Shown here: positions 1 to 10,415 of the stretch, one piece after another | Layout: each line of letters begins with the position of its first letter | Position numbering within the stretch: the stretch's first letter is position 1 | Origin: Ilex aquifolium | Lineage: Eukaryota > Streptophyta > Magnoliopsida > Aquifoliales > Aquifoliaceae | Direction: 5' to 3' | Length of the DNA: 64,000 nt | Assembly: GCA_951799425.1 (NCBI GenBank) | Contig: OX637402.1 | Span: forward strand, 8,150,001 to 8,214,000 | Made by a program: the position numbers and the translations under genes | Notes under the pieces: generated by a model | The model's database searches: none | The model's input: only the letters and a program-made list of their open reading frames with translations | Told to the model about the DNA's origin: nothing

Positions 1-1838
1 AGGTGCACCATTTGTTTGATACACCAAGGTTGTTGTTTGGAAATTTTTGATTTTTGCTTGCATTAGTGAAAAATAGGTGAAATTTTTGAAATTTTTTGAT
101 GAAAAAAAATATCTAATTGTTGATATGTATTCCTTCATGATGTGTTTGTGTGAGTTTGATGACATGTTGATCTTTGTTGTGAACTTTGTGCACATGAGTA
201 TTCTATGGAAGTGGATCCTATGCATGAGTATCATTTAGGTATTGATTTTTGAACTCAACTGTATGTGACTCTTGAATGTGTAATTTTGGCAATTTACGGA
301 TTGGATTCATGTTTTTAAGCTTGACATAAGTAGTGGAGACGAGTAAAGACCCTTGAAAGCTTTAGTGCCAAATCCTTTTTGGAGGGAATTTAAAATTACT
401 CAAAGAACATATTTTTTTGTCAAGTTGTTCAATAGTCTCATTATGTTTGCGTTGGTTAGTGCATTTGGTTAGTAGACTGATTTGTCTTGAACATATAATG
501 CCCTCCCATGCGGACCTGGAAGTGATCTTAGGCCATCTTTGAATATTTTGAGCCTTTAACCTTTTTCTTGTGCAAATATTATCCCAAGTGTAATGATTGA
601 GCTTATTTGGAATTTGTTTCTATGCCACACAATTGACCAAGCCTATGAAAACAAGAAAGATATACCTCACCTTGGTTGTTCCTAAAAGCAGAAATGAGTG
701 ATTGCAAAAGTAAAGGAAGTATGGTGTGGAAACCCAAACAAAAGGGATAAATGATGTTGAAACTCAAAGAGTTCAATGGAAAAAGAATGAAAATCCAAGA
801 AAAGGAAGAAAATGGGTGAAAGAAGAAAAGAAAGAGAAAAAGAAAAGGAAATTGTTAAGGAAAAGGAAAAAAAAAAAAAAAAACGAAGAATGTGGTGACG
901 GGGTGAGAATCAAAATCCCATGAAAAGGGAAGTGTTTTTCTAAAATAAAAGTCTCTCACTCGGAACAACCCTCTTTGTTATCCTATATCCTTCATTTCAA
1001 TTTCCTAGATACCACCCCAAGGCCCCATTATAACCCTTAAAGTCCTAAGTGATCTAGAGAAGTTGGGAGGTGCATATTTCAAAGGGAATGATGAGTTTAG
1101 TCTTACTACCTAATGCCCTAATATTCTGTTCATGAGACTATGCCAAGTTCGCTTCATTTTCATTTGTTAACTTCATTTTTGGATTACATGTGGGCACACT
1201 TTGTTTTGAACACAAGACTTTATCTCACATGTACACATGGAGTGCATACCAGGATAACTTGAGTGTATTTCATTGCTTAAGAGTGTCCCTTGGTGAGTTG
1301 TTGCATTGAAGCTGAAATTGTCCAGCTTTTCGAATGTGAATCCTATTGTGTAACTGTTCAAATTACTTGTTTAATTCACACACACGCAAGTTGAAAATCA
1401 ATGTTTAGGTGCATACTTTTGACTAGTATCTAAAACTATGGTTTTGCTCATGTTAGCCTAGTTCAATCATTTGAGAAAATTGTTAAATAACTCCATGCTT
1501 GCAAGAATGAGGGAATATTGCTCAAGTTTTTGATATTTGGAAAGGATTAGAACTATGTGTGTTGTTTAAATCCATTTTTACATTTTGGGATACTCATTTT
1601 GATAATTAAAGAATAGAAATCCATTCCCTGGATGTTGAATGCATCAAAGTTTTAAATCACTTTGCAATTTTGATATTAACTTGGGCATGATGGATCAAAT
1701 TGTGGAAATTAAGTGGAGTACATTTTTTGAAGGGAGTTGGAGTCACAAGTAATGTGATGAAATGTCTAGGAAGGTCCTAAGCTGGATTGGAGTGGTGGTA
1801 TGCTCAGCAGGAGGAGTTTGTCAGACAAAGCATAACAG
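1..1838 (+). other. Non-coding Athila spacer between integrase and 3' ORF
   Basis: No credible coding region is seen. The stretch is AT-rich, with a purine tract (about 770-890) made of GAAA/GAGAAA runs. The same order of landmarks, including the purine tract, occurs in element D at about 55818-57650. The spacer is therefore a shared part of the element family and not host DNA. Confidence 0.7.
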
Positions 1839-1933
1839 AACCGGTACTCAGTACCGGTACGATATGGTACCGGTACTCAGTACCAGTACGCCAAACTTTC
1901 TGAAGTCGAAGTACCGGTACTCAGTACCGGTAC
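1839..1933. repeat. CCGG palindrome cluster, internal copy of element A
   Basis: Repeated GTACCGGTAC palindromes, some paired around a TCA spacer. 1911-1933 has two perfect 10-bp palindromes with TCA between them. The cluster is bordered by GTCAGACAAA on the left (from 1820) and its reverse complement TTTGTCTGAC on the right (about 1936-1945). A homologous cluster with similar borders lies in the LTR of the same element at 9614-9712. Confidence 0.9.
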
Positions 1934-2139
1934 GATTTGTCTGACACGAAAATTTTTTTAGGGCTTTTAATTTAAACTCCTCGTTAAACCCTTCATTTCC
2001 CCACTTCTATTCCTGCCCTATCCCTCTCTCCCTCACTCAAAAACACTCCAAGGTTCCAAAACCCTCCCCACTTCCCTCTCAATCCATAAAACTTCCTTTG
2101 ATTTCGCTTGCTTTGGACAACCCTCATCGGATAAACTCA

Positions 2140-2504
2140 ATGGCACGCACTAAGAGACCAGGACCAGGACCAGGACCAGGACCAGGACCCGAGCCCAGTT
2201 CCCCTCCTGCCAGGGTCTCCTCTAGCCGGAAGAGAGGAGGCGAAGGGTCAAGTGAGGACCCAGAGGAGCAGAGGAAGAGGGCTAAGAGGGATGCCCGACG
2301 CCAGTTGATCGATGGTAAGGGTGTGACCTGTGAATGTTTTTTGGATAAAATGTCCATTTCCCCCATTCATCCCGTTGTGAAAATCATTGAGGGGCATGGG
2401 ATGCATTTCTGGTTCAAGGAAGTTGAGGGTTACAACCTGGCATTGGTAAGGGAGTTCTACCGTTCATTGAAATTAGTTGAGGTTGCTGTTGGGGGGTGTG
2501 ATTA
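2140..2504 (+). pseudogene. Athila 3' ORF remnant (element A)
   Basis: This is the remains of the extra ORF that Athila elements carry after integrase, in the position called env-like. The start MARTKR matches MARTKQ at 58142 in element D. The two share a basic Arg/Lys-rich stretch, the phrase VTCEC, then IEGHG and a REFY motif. A Gly-Pro run near the N-terminus comes from a hexamer repeat. The function is unknown; plant databases usually label this family a putative plant transposon protein. It is shorter than the copy in D and is treated as a fossil. The start was chosen by comparison with D. Confidence 0.7.
2155..2190 (+). repeat. GGACCA hexamer tandem repeat
   Basis: About six tandem hexamers (AGACCA then GGACCA units) give a Gly-Pro run in the 3' ORF remnant. 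Element D lacks this run at the matching place, so it is probably a local expansion. Confidence 0.85.
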
Positions 2505-2647
2505 GCACAAAACTTTGTATATTTTAATGTGCTAATCAGCTCAGTTCACTTGTTTTTGAAGATTAAATGATATGAGTTATGATGATTGAAGTCTTAACGT
2601 CAATATTTTATGTTTGCAGTTGAAAGGAGCTAAATATGGTTTGTTAA
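2499..2647 (+). mobile_element. 3' LTR of Athila A, left piece
   Basis: The LTR starts with TGATTAGCAC directly after a G-run polypurine tract. The same start (TGATTAGCAC or TGATGAGCAT) is seen at 16348, 33999, 48274 and 59630 and, reversed, at 29456 and 43785. The LTR is interrupted at 2647 by the Tekay-type insertion and resumes at 9515. Confidence 0.85.
2643..2647 (+). repeat. TSD (GTTAA), left copy
   Basis: A five-base target-site duplication directly before the TG of the Tekay-type element. It matches 9510-9514. Confidence 0.95.
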
Positions 2648-3035
2648 TGTGAAACCCCGGAAAATTTGAACTATTCACAAAGTGGCAAAACAATAACTTG
2701 CCACTATGAACGGGTTGCGAACCTGAATTTTTCTAGAGCTCGGATGACGAAACGGACTTCGCCGTTGAATTCGTCTCGCGAAATCTAGTGACCATGTAAA
2801 ATTTCATCAAATTCTGAAATAGTCAAATTTTTCACGTTTTACGAGACAGTCGGGTCTCGGGTGACCCCAAAAACGAAATTTTGGACAAAATGTAAGAAAA
2901 TTGAAAATAATTTAATTAGAGTTCATAGAAAATATTTTGAACTTAAACAGGAGCGAAATTTAATCGTTTCGGGATTAAAACGGACCCGGAACTAAAAGGG
3001 ACGTGTGGCCAATTGTGGGCCAAGTATTCTATAAT

Positions 3036-3044
3036 TATAAATAG
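3036..3044 (+). promoter_or_regulatory. TATA box of Tekay-type 5' LTR
   Basis: TATAAATAG about 390 bp into the LTR, followed by a GA-rich leader (GAGAAAAGAGAGAG), as in plant LTR promoters. The same site is at 7095-7103 in the 3' LTR. Confidence 0.65.
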
Positions 3045-3967
3045 GGTCAAATTTGGAGATATTTCAGCAGAAATATCACCAAGGTCAGCTGGTCTCACAC
3101 GTTGGAGAGAAAAGAGAGAGAAAAAGGGTTTCTTCAAGCTTTCTCCGGCGATTTCTCCGGCAACCGTCGCTCGGATTCCGTCGAGCTAGAAGAGAGAGTT
3201 GCTCTACGCGACGAGGGCTACGTATGGGTACCAAAAACAACAACTTTCACCGAAGGTGAACGGACGCGGGTGTACGAAAATCAAGATTCGAGTTGAGTTT
3301 CGGGTCTTCGGAGCTTCCTACGGGATTTCTCACGCTACAAGAGGTAGGGGTTCTCCTACTTGGGTTGATTTCTTACCTAGAATGCCTATGATTATGGCTT
3401 GGTATATATATAGATATGTATACATATTTATATGTATATAGTTATGGAATAATGAAGAAAATGGGTAGGCTGTTAGAAAAATTACACTTGCCTTTTTTGT
3501 GGAATTTAGGTAAAATAATTTTATCCTAAATTGTTATGTAGAAATTTTCTATTGAAATTTCTTGAATTATATGAAAGTTGGGCATGATATGTGCTACCAT
3601 AATTGTTTGCCTTGAATGTGTTCAACAAAATGCCTAAGTTGGTGGAAATGGTTATTTTAATAAAATTGAAATAACACACTTGAAATTGTGATAAAGTTAA
3701 GTTATATGTTTATGATATGAGCTACATGAAAATTTGTGATTGTTGATATATGATTTTAATATATATTGGCATGGTGAAATATTGTGAGAATTACATGCTC
3801 ATGATGTAAATTGTCATGGGATTTGATGAAATGTGTGAGATTAGTTCATATGACATTCATTATATATGAACATGATATACAAGTGACAATGGTTCATTGC
3901 ATTGCATATGCACGGGAACATCGCATACATGGACATTGTGTCATAGGGATGTTGTGCAAGGGTGTTT

Positions 3968-4085
3968 ATACCACAATCTATGTGGTATTAAATGTATGTG
4001 GACATGGGCATCACATTCATGGGATGTTAGCATGGGTGTGGGTGTGTTTGTGCATGGGTATTGTACCACAAGCTATGTGGTATTA
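3968..4085. repeat. Pair of ATACCACA/TGTGGTAT hairpins
   Basis: Two short inverted repeats about 100 bp apart, each of the form TACCACA-loop-TGTGGTA, near 3968-3988 and 4065-4083. Both recur in the 3' LTR (offset +4059). Confidence 0.75.
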
Positions 4086-4369
4086 TGGGAGTCTAATATG
4101 GAGATAAATTGCTCATTGGCATTCATGACATATTGGGCATAAGGTGATGTCACATTCATGGGAAACTTGCATGAGTGTGGGGGGGTAGTTGCATATATCA
4201 ATCATCATGCTTGGTGCTTGGTGGATGGGCTCGGGAAAGTTGGATTGATTATTCAACTGAGTCGCATGGTTGCATGAAAAAGAAGAAAAAGATTGGGTCG
4301 GGGTTAGCAAGAAGGGGCAAGACGACCTCTCGGGTGCAAGGCCCGGTGTTTCGGATACGCACTTCCGTT

Positions 4370-4740
4370 GGTATAAGAGCCCATAAAGTGTGTTGGTGTA
4401 CGCGGCACCGTTGGTGGAAAGAGTCCATAAATCCCGTGTCGGTTGGGTTCCGTTGGTGGAAGTCCATAAACGCCCACCCCAAAGAAAGACCCGGAGATTT
4501 TCTTAAATTAGTTATTGGGTGAGTAATACCAATGGCGGGGGCTTGAGAAGTCCGGTTTTTATACTCATGGCATTGCATGGGGGAAAGGAGCCGGGAAGGG
4601 CTCGGGTTGAGTACATGAGTTACATCTCATTCATGGGGCTTAGGTAGCCCGGTTTTGCATACATGGCAATAGCATGTAAAGGGAGTCGTGGTGGACTCGG
4701 GTTGGATGCACGTGAGTGAGGCACATCTCATCTCATGGCA
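4370..4740 (+). repeat. Short tandem repeats in Tekay-type LTR
   Basis: Two degenerate arrays. One has units of about 55 bp carrying CCGTTGGT and CCATAAA (about 4370-4470). The other has two units of about 95 bp carrying GCCCGGTTTT-like starts, CATGGCA and GGGCTCGGGTTG-like ends (about 4553-4738). The same arrays are at 8429-8799. Confidence 0.65.
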
Positions 4741-5452
4741 TGACATAATAATATTTAATCATTCAATTGCATAATTATTGATGGAATGGTTATGGATTTT
4801 ATGGTATGTTGCATGTGAACATTTCATATGCATATAGGTTGAGGAGTAGCCTTTGTAGGAAACACTCTACTGGGCGTTGGCTCACCCTATAAGGGAAACA
4901 TTTCAGGTGCGCATCATTCGCAGGAGGGAGGTTCTCATTTGGGGCCTCAAAGTTGAAGAAGCCAGAATGTGGCTTTTATGGTTAAATTGTATAACTTTTA
5001 TATAAATTCCAAATAATTTGGATGTGTACATATATGGAATTGTATGAAATGGATTTCCATGGACTTTGTATAATGTAGGAATTTCATTATGCATATTTGG
5101 GATGAATTTGGAAGTGATTTGGATGGGTTTGAAATGTAAAACACTTGTGATATTTGCATGCTTTGATATAAGTATGGATAATTGGACCCGGTGTGGCCAA
5201 TGTTTACTTATAAATGGACCCGGTGAGGTCATTTTTTTATATTGGGCCTCGGATGGGTCATGTGAAGTTAAATTGCATAGGTTGGGTTTTGGGTAGAGCT
5301 CACTGTACGAAGGAGACTCTGCCCAAATTTTGTTAAGTTATGGACCCCGGTAAATGGGGCATAACAGTGTGATATCGAGTTACTCGGTATCTAAGGGTGT
5401 TCCGCGGGTTGATGGGTAATCAACGGACCCCCAGATTTTGGGGTGTCACAGA

Positions 5453-5470
5453 TGGTATCAGAGCCTAGGT
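5453..5470 (+). other. Primer-binding site, initiator tRNA-Met type
   Basis: TGGTATCAGAGCC, two bases after the 5' LTR. This is the standard plant retroelement site complementary to the 3' end of initiator tRNA-Met. Confidence 0.9.
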
Positions 5471-5785
5471 ATACGATTACCTAGGGCTTGAGGGAAATAG
5501 GTTTACACCATTGCATTCCATGTGCATTCATGTTATGTGTTTTATTTGTTACATGATTATGTGCTACATGATTATGTGTTATGTTTAAATTATATACATG
5601 GTAAAATGTATATGGAAAAGAGGAACACTAGGGTTAGAAAACATAACCTTGAGGGTTCGGAAAAGGATGAACGGGATAGTTCATGGGTTAAATGTCTACT
5701 AGTGTGAGACACTCGCTCTACTAGGGACACGATGAGAGAATTCTCAATGTTTTGAACTTGGTCCCTACATTGGGATACTAAGTTA

Positions 5786-6376
5786 TTGTTTCATGACAAT
5801 TTAAATTGCATAAAGGAATTGGGCTTAGAGGTTAAAACCTTGGAAAAACCATTGTGTGTGAGTTCTCCCCTAGGAGCTAGGGTGAGTACTAAATGGATAT
5901 GTCGGGAACATGAGTTAAGAATCTCGGGGATTCTACTCCACAGACATGTTAGGGTTCGATTCATCCTCGGGATGGATTGGTTGACGGCACATCGTGCCCT
6001 TATTCATCGTGATCGTAAACAGGTCACTGTCTACACACCAGATGGTGGTTGTTTTGAGCTTTAGGGGGGGAAAACCAAGATGTTTTACCCCAAGTGTTGT
6101 ATAAATTTCGTTGGTACGGGCAGTTAATGGGGTAGCTAGCAAGCTTTACCCTATGGGACGAGGTGAGACAGGATTTTGGGTCTACCTCAGTTGGTTATGA
6201 GTTTGCGACGTTCACCTCCATGGTTGGAAGCGGACTTCAGTGTTGAGTTACACGCCGGTACATTGCCTATTTCTATGACTCCATATGGAATGGCATGGGT
6301 AGATTTGGAAGAACTCTGTGGAATAAGGGTTTTGTTGGACCGAATGCTTCACCATAAAACGTTCGGTGTTAATTGA
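5786..6376 (+). pseudogene. Tekay-type protease and RT-start remains
   Basis: The first part (5786-6064) resembles the retropepsin region of chromoviruses, with the phrase ILGMDWL seen in that family. The second (about 6176-6376) resembles the stretch just before RT (PPWLEADFSVEL, then GTLPISMTPYGM). Nothing resembling gag, RNase H or integrase is visible in the 1,256-bp internal region. It is a fossil with several breaks and would not give a working polyprotein. Confidence 0.75.
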
Positions 6377-6671
6377 CATATGATGAAGAAGGGTTACCTT
6401 ACCTCATCTTCTAGTGGTTTCGGAAAGGGAACAGAGGTACACTTAATATTGTGATACCTCCAAGGATGGACTTGATTGTATTTGAATATAGTCCGGGAGA
6501 GTGATGGTTTATGGTTCTCGACGGTTAAAGAACCACAAACGGAATTACCCAACATACCCTAGGGATTAGGGGTATTGTCTTTGCCTTGAAGACTTGATGT
6601 CACTATCGATATAGTGCGGATGGTATCTATTGTAGCATAGGCACGTGGTTGAACGTGGTTGTGGGTGTGAA

Positions 6672-6706
6672 TTTCGGGGACGAAATTTTTTTTTAGGGGG
6701 GAAGAA
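6672..6706 (+). other. Polypurine tract of Tekay-type element
   Basis: A CGGGGACGAAATTT motif followed by a T-run and AGGGGGGAAGAA immediately before the 3' LTR. This arrangement is characteristic of Tekay/Del chromoviruses. Confidence 0.85.
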
Positions 6707-9509
6707 TGTGAAACCCCGGAAAATTTGAACTATTCACAAAGTGGCAAAACAATAACTTGCCACTATGAACGGGTTGCGAACCTGAATTTTTCTAGAGCTC
6801 GGATGACGAAACGGACTTCGCCGTTGAATTCGTCTCGCGAAATCTAGTGACCATGTAAAATTTCATCAAATTCTGAAATAGTCAAATTTTTCACGTTTTA
6901 CGAGACAGTCGGGTCTCGGGTGACCCCAAAAACGAAATTTTGGACAAAATGTGAGAAAATTGAAAATAATTTAATTAGAGTTCATAGAAAATATTTTGAA
7001 CTTAAACCGGAGCGAAATTTAATCGTTTCGGGATTAAAACGGACCCGGAACTAAAAGGGACGTGTGGCCAATTGTGGGCCAAGTATTCTATAATTATAAA
7101 TAGGGTCAAATTTGGAGATATTTCAGCAGAAATATCACCAAGGTCAGCTGGTCTCACACGTTGGAGAGAAAAGAGAGAGAAAAAGGGTTTCTTCAAGCTT
7201 TCTCCGGCGATTTCTCCGGCAACCGTCGCTCGGATTCCGTCGAGCTAGAAGAGAGAGTTGCTCTACGCGACGAGGGCTACGTATGGGTACCAAAAACAAC
7301 AACTTTCACCGAAGGTGAACGGACGCGGGTGTACGAAAATCAAGATTCGAGTTGAGTTTCGGGTCTTCGGAGCTTCCTACGGGATTTCTCACGCTACAAG
7401 AGGTAGGGGTTCTCCTACTTGAGTTGATTTCTTACCTAGAATGCCTATGATTATGGCTTGGTATATATATAGATATGTATACATATTTATATGTATATAG
7501 TTATGGAATAATGAAGAAAATGGGTAGGCTGTTAGAAAAATTACACTTGCCTTTTTTGTGGAATTTAGGTAAAATAATTTTATCCTAAATTGTTATGTAG
7601 AAATTTTCTATTGAAATTTCTTGAATTATATGAAAGTTGGGCATGATATGTGCTACCATAATTGTTTGCCTTGAATGTGTTCAACAAAATGCCTAAGTTG
7701 GTGGAAATGGTTATTTTAATAAAATTGAAATAACACACTTGAAATTGTGATAAAGTTAAGTTATATGTTTATGATATGAGCTACATGAAAATTTGTGATT
7801 GTTGATATATGATTTTAATATATATTGGCATGGTGAAATATTGTGAGAATTACATGCTCATGATGTAAATTGTCATGGGATTTGATGAAATGTGTGAGAT
7901 TAGTTCATATGACATTCATTATATATGAACATGATATACAAGTGACAATGGTTCATTGCATTGCATATGCACGGGAACATCGCATACATGGACATTGTGT
8001 CATAGGGATGTTGTGCAAGGGTGTTTATACCACAATCTATGTGGTATTAAATGTATGTGGACATGGGCATCACATTCATGGGATGTTAGCATGGGTGTGG
8101 GTGTGTTTGTGCATGGGTATTGTACCACAAGCTATGTGGTATTATGGGAGTCTAATATGGAGATAAATTGCTCATTGGCATTCATGACATATTGGGCATA
8201 AGGTGATGTCACATTCATGGGAAACTTGCATGAGTGTGGGGGGGTAGTTGCATATATCAATCATCATGCTTGGTGCTTGGTGGATGGGCTCGGGAAAGTT
8301 GGATTGATTATTCAACTGAGTCGCATGGTTGCATGAAAAAGAAGAAAAAGATTGGGTCGGGGTTAGCAAGAAGGGGCAAGACGACCTCTCGGGTGCAAGG
8401 CCCGGTGTTTCGGATACGCACTTCCGTTGGTATAAGAGCCCATAAAGTGTGTTGGTGTACGCGGCACCGTTGGTGGAAAGAGTCCATAAATCCCGTGTCG
8501 GTTGGGTTCCGTTGGTGGAAGTCCATAAACGCCCACCCCAAAGAAAGACCCGGAGATTTTCTTAAATTAGTTATTGGGTGAGTAATACCAATGGCGGGGG
8601 CTTGAGAAGTCCGGTTTTTATACTCATGGCATTGCATGGGGGAAAGGAGCCGGGAAGGGCTCGGGTTGAGTACATGAGTTACATCTCATTCATGGGGCTT
8701 AGGTAGCCCGGTTTTGCATACATGGCAATAGCATGTAAAGGGAGTCGTGGTGGACTCGGGTTGGATGCACGTGAGTGAGGCACATCTCATCTCATGGCAT
8801 GACATAATAATATTTAATCATTCAATTGCATAATTATTGATGGAATGGTTATGGATTTTATGGTATGTTGCATGTGAACATTTCATATGCATATAGGTTG
8901 AGGAGTAGCCTTTGTAGGAAACACTCTACTGGGCGTTGGCTCACCCTATAAGGGAAACATTTCAGGTGCGCATCATTCGCAGGAGGGAGGTTCTCATTTG
9001 GGGCCTCAAAGTTGAAGAAGCCAGAATGTGGCTTTTATGGTTAAATTGTATAACTTTTATATAAATTCCAAATAATTTGGATGTGTACATATATGGAATT
9101 GTATGAAATGGATTTCCATGGACTTTGTATAATGTAGGAATTTCATTATGCATATTTGGGATGAATTTGGAAGTGATTTGGATGGGTTTGAAATGTAAAA
9201 CACTTGTGATATTTGCATGCTTTGATATAAGTATGGATAATTGGACCCGGTGTGGCCAATGTTTACTTATAAATGGACCCGGTGAGGTCATTTTTTTATA
9301 TTGGGCCTCGGATGGGTCATGTGAAGTTAAATTGCATAGGTTGGGTTTTGGGTAGAGCTCACTGTACGAAGGAGACTCTGCCCAAATTTTGTTAAGTTAT
9401 GGACCCCGGTAAATGGGGCATAACAGTGTGATATCGAGTTACTCGGTATCTAAGGGTGTTCCGCGGGTTGATGGGTAATCAACGGACCCCCAGATTTTGG
9501 GGTGTCACA
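6707..9509 (+). repeat. Tekay-type 3' LTR
   Basis: 2,803 bp and nearly identical to 2648-5450. TATA box at 7095-7103. The near identity dates the insertion as very recent. Confidence 0.95.
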
Positions 9510-9514
9510 GTTAA
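9510..9514 (+). repeat. TSD (GTTAA), right copy
   Basis: Matches 2643-2647 exactly. Confidence 0.95.
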
Positions 9515-9613
9515 GGCCTTCCCATACCACTTGGGATGAAAGGAGATGAAAAAAGAACTTGGGGACAGCTCAGGAGCAAAGGAATCAGAAGATTCAGACA
9601 AGGAGGCAGAACA

Positions 9614-9712
9614 GTACCGGTACTATATGGTACCGGTACTCAATACCGGTACGCCAAACCTTCTATAGTCGAAGTACCGGTATTGTATGGTACCGGTACT
9701 CAGTACCGGTAC
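9614..9712. repeat. CCGG palindrome cluster in LTR A
   Basis: GTACCGGTAC palindromes, including a perfect pair around TCA at 9690-9712. It is homologous to the internal cluster at 1839-1933, with the same order of units and the same linkers (CGCCAAAC, GTCGAAG, CGATTTG). Confidence 0.9.
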
Positions 9713-10195
9713 GATTTGCCTGACAAGCCCAGAATCTGTAGATCTGCTCAGCTACTTCGAGGGTCCCACCATATATGCCCCCACACTCCTCTGACACGCC
9801 CACAACACTGTTCATCAGGCCCACACTTTCCTCTGCACTCTAAAGCTACAGCTTTAAATGAAGAGAGAGAGAAGAGGAGGAGCTGGGTGTGCAGACAAAC
9901 TCTGCACTCCCCTGTCCAGGTCATCCAGACTGCACCCTACTTATGCTTAGATACTCACCTACCTTATCCTCAGCTTTCCGTGAATCAACCGTTCATTCAT
10001 GCTCAATCGGAGGAGTGATTTGAGTTGAGATAGTATACCCATTGGAGGGACCTCTTGGGATTGCCAACACTTGCTTCTTCATTTCATTTCCACCAAAACA
10101 TATTTTACCAAACCACTTCAACCACAAGAATTGTTACACATTCTTTTCCCAAAATCACTTTCAAATTGGTTTACTTCATTCCCCATGGAAACGAC

Positions 10196-10212
10196 CTTGG
10201 AATACTTCCAAG
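10196..10212. other. Conserved LTR stem-loop (LTR A)
   Basis: CTTGGAA-TAC-TTCCAAG. The same 7-8 bp stem with different loops occurs in the other Athila LTRs at 17883, 18868, 27911, 30007, 35421, 42092, 49642 and 63330. Confidence 0.8.
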
Positions 10213-10415
10213 TAAAAGACGACCCACGAAAGTCTCCTTGCGATTGGGGAGCATTTTTGTGCATTCACATATCACATTCCCATTAACTTTTTTTTTTTTT
10301 TCCTTTCCTATTGCCCTTTCTTTTCACACTATCCCAAGGGAGCTTGACCTCCCTTCCCGTTTGAACATATATCACACATACACTTTGGGGGATAGTAATT
10401 AAGGGGTTAGGAATA

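Larger units (their letters stand above)
1..2498 (+). mobile_element. Athila element A, 3' internal region (fossil)
   Basis: This is the end of the internal part of an Athila-lineage Ty3/gypsy element; the rest lies outside the window to the left. It lines up, by shared phrases along its whole length, with the spacer and 3' ORF of element D (about 55818-58500). It consists of a long spacer (1-1760), a palindrome cluster (1839-1933), a 3' ORF remnant (from 2140) and a G-run polypurine tract at 2490-2498 next to the LTR. The lysine-rich reading frame at 726-923 comes from a purine tract also present in D and is not treated as a gene. The element is broken. Confidence 0.8.
2648..5450 (+). repeat. 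Tekay-type 5' LTR
   Basis: Begins TGTGAAACCCCGG and ends GGGGTGTCACA, giving imperfect TGTGA/TCACA terminal inversions. It is 2,803 bp, equal in length to the 3' LTR. It contains a TATA box (3036), tandem repeats (4370-4740) and two small hairpins (3968 and 4065). Reading frames inside it recur in the 3' LTR only because the LTRs are near copies; none looks like a gene. Confidence 0.95.
2648..9509 (+). mobile_element. Young Tekay/Del-type chromovirus derivative, very long LTRs
   Basis: A whole insertion with LTR (2648-5450), initiator-Met PBS, short internal region (5451-6706), polypurine tract, LTR (6707-9509) and perfect 5-bp TSDs. Both LTRs are 2,803 bp and differ at about three positions by eye. 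At the commonly used plant LTR rate of 1.3e-8 per site per year this implies an age of tens of thousands of years. The assignment to Tekay/Del rests on LTR length, the Met PBS and the pre-LTR motif with CGGGGACGAAATTT before the G-rich tract. The internal region is only 1,256 bp and holds remnants of protease and the RT start, so the element could move only with proteins from elsewhere. Confidence 0.9.
9515..10415 (+). mobile_element. 3' LTR of Athila A, right piece
   Basis: Continues LTR A after the Tekay-type insertion. It holds the palindrome cluster at 9614-9712 and the conserved Athila LTR block near 10180-10270 (ACGACC, stem-loop, then TTGGGGAGCA). Similarity to the other Athila LTRs fades around 10415, after GGGGTTAGGAATAGG, where DNA of a second LTR type begins. 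Confidence 0.7.

Noticed and set aside
726-923. Lysine-rich 65-codon frame
   Set aside because: It comes from a purine tract shared with the spacer of element D at about 56690-56760; there is no domain and the composition is low complexity.
1839-1933. CRISPR-like array in the palindrome clusters
   Set aside because: Units are too short and irregular, spacers are near-identical linkers, and the context is a plant retrotransposon.
3811-5296. Several frames repeated exactly at 7870-9355
   Set aside because: They repeat only because the two Tekay-type LTRs are near copies; no domain, and LTRs of this family are non-coding.
10055-10402. 115-codon frame resembling minus-strand frames at 18693-19100 and a plus-strand frame at 29754-30191
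   Set aside because: The similarity follows from conserved LTR nucleotide blocks (ACGACC, stem-loop, TTGGGGAGCA), not from a shared protein.
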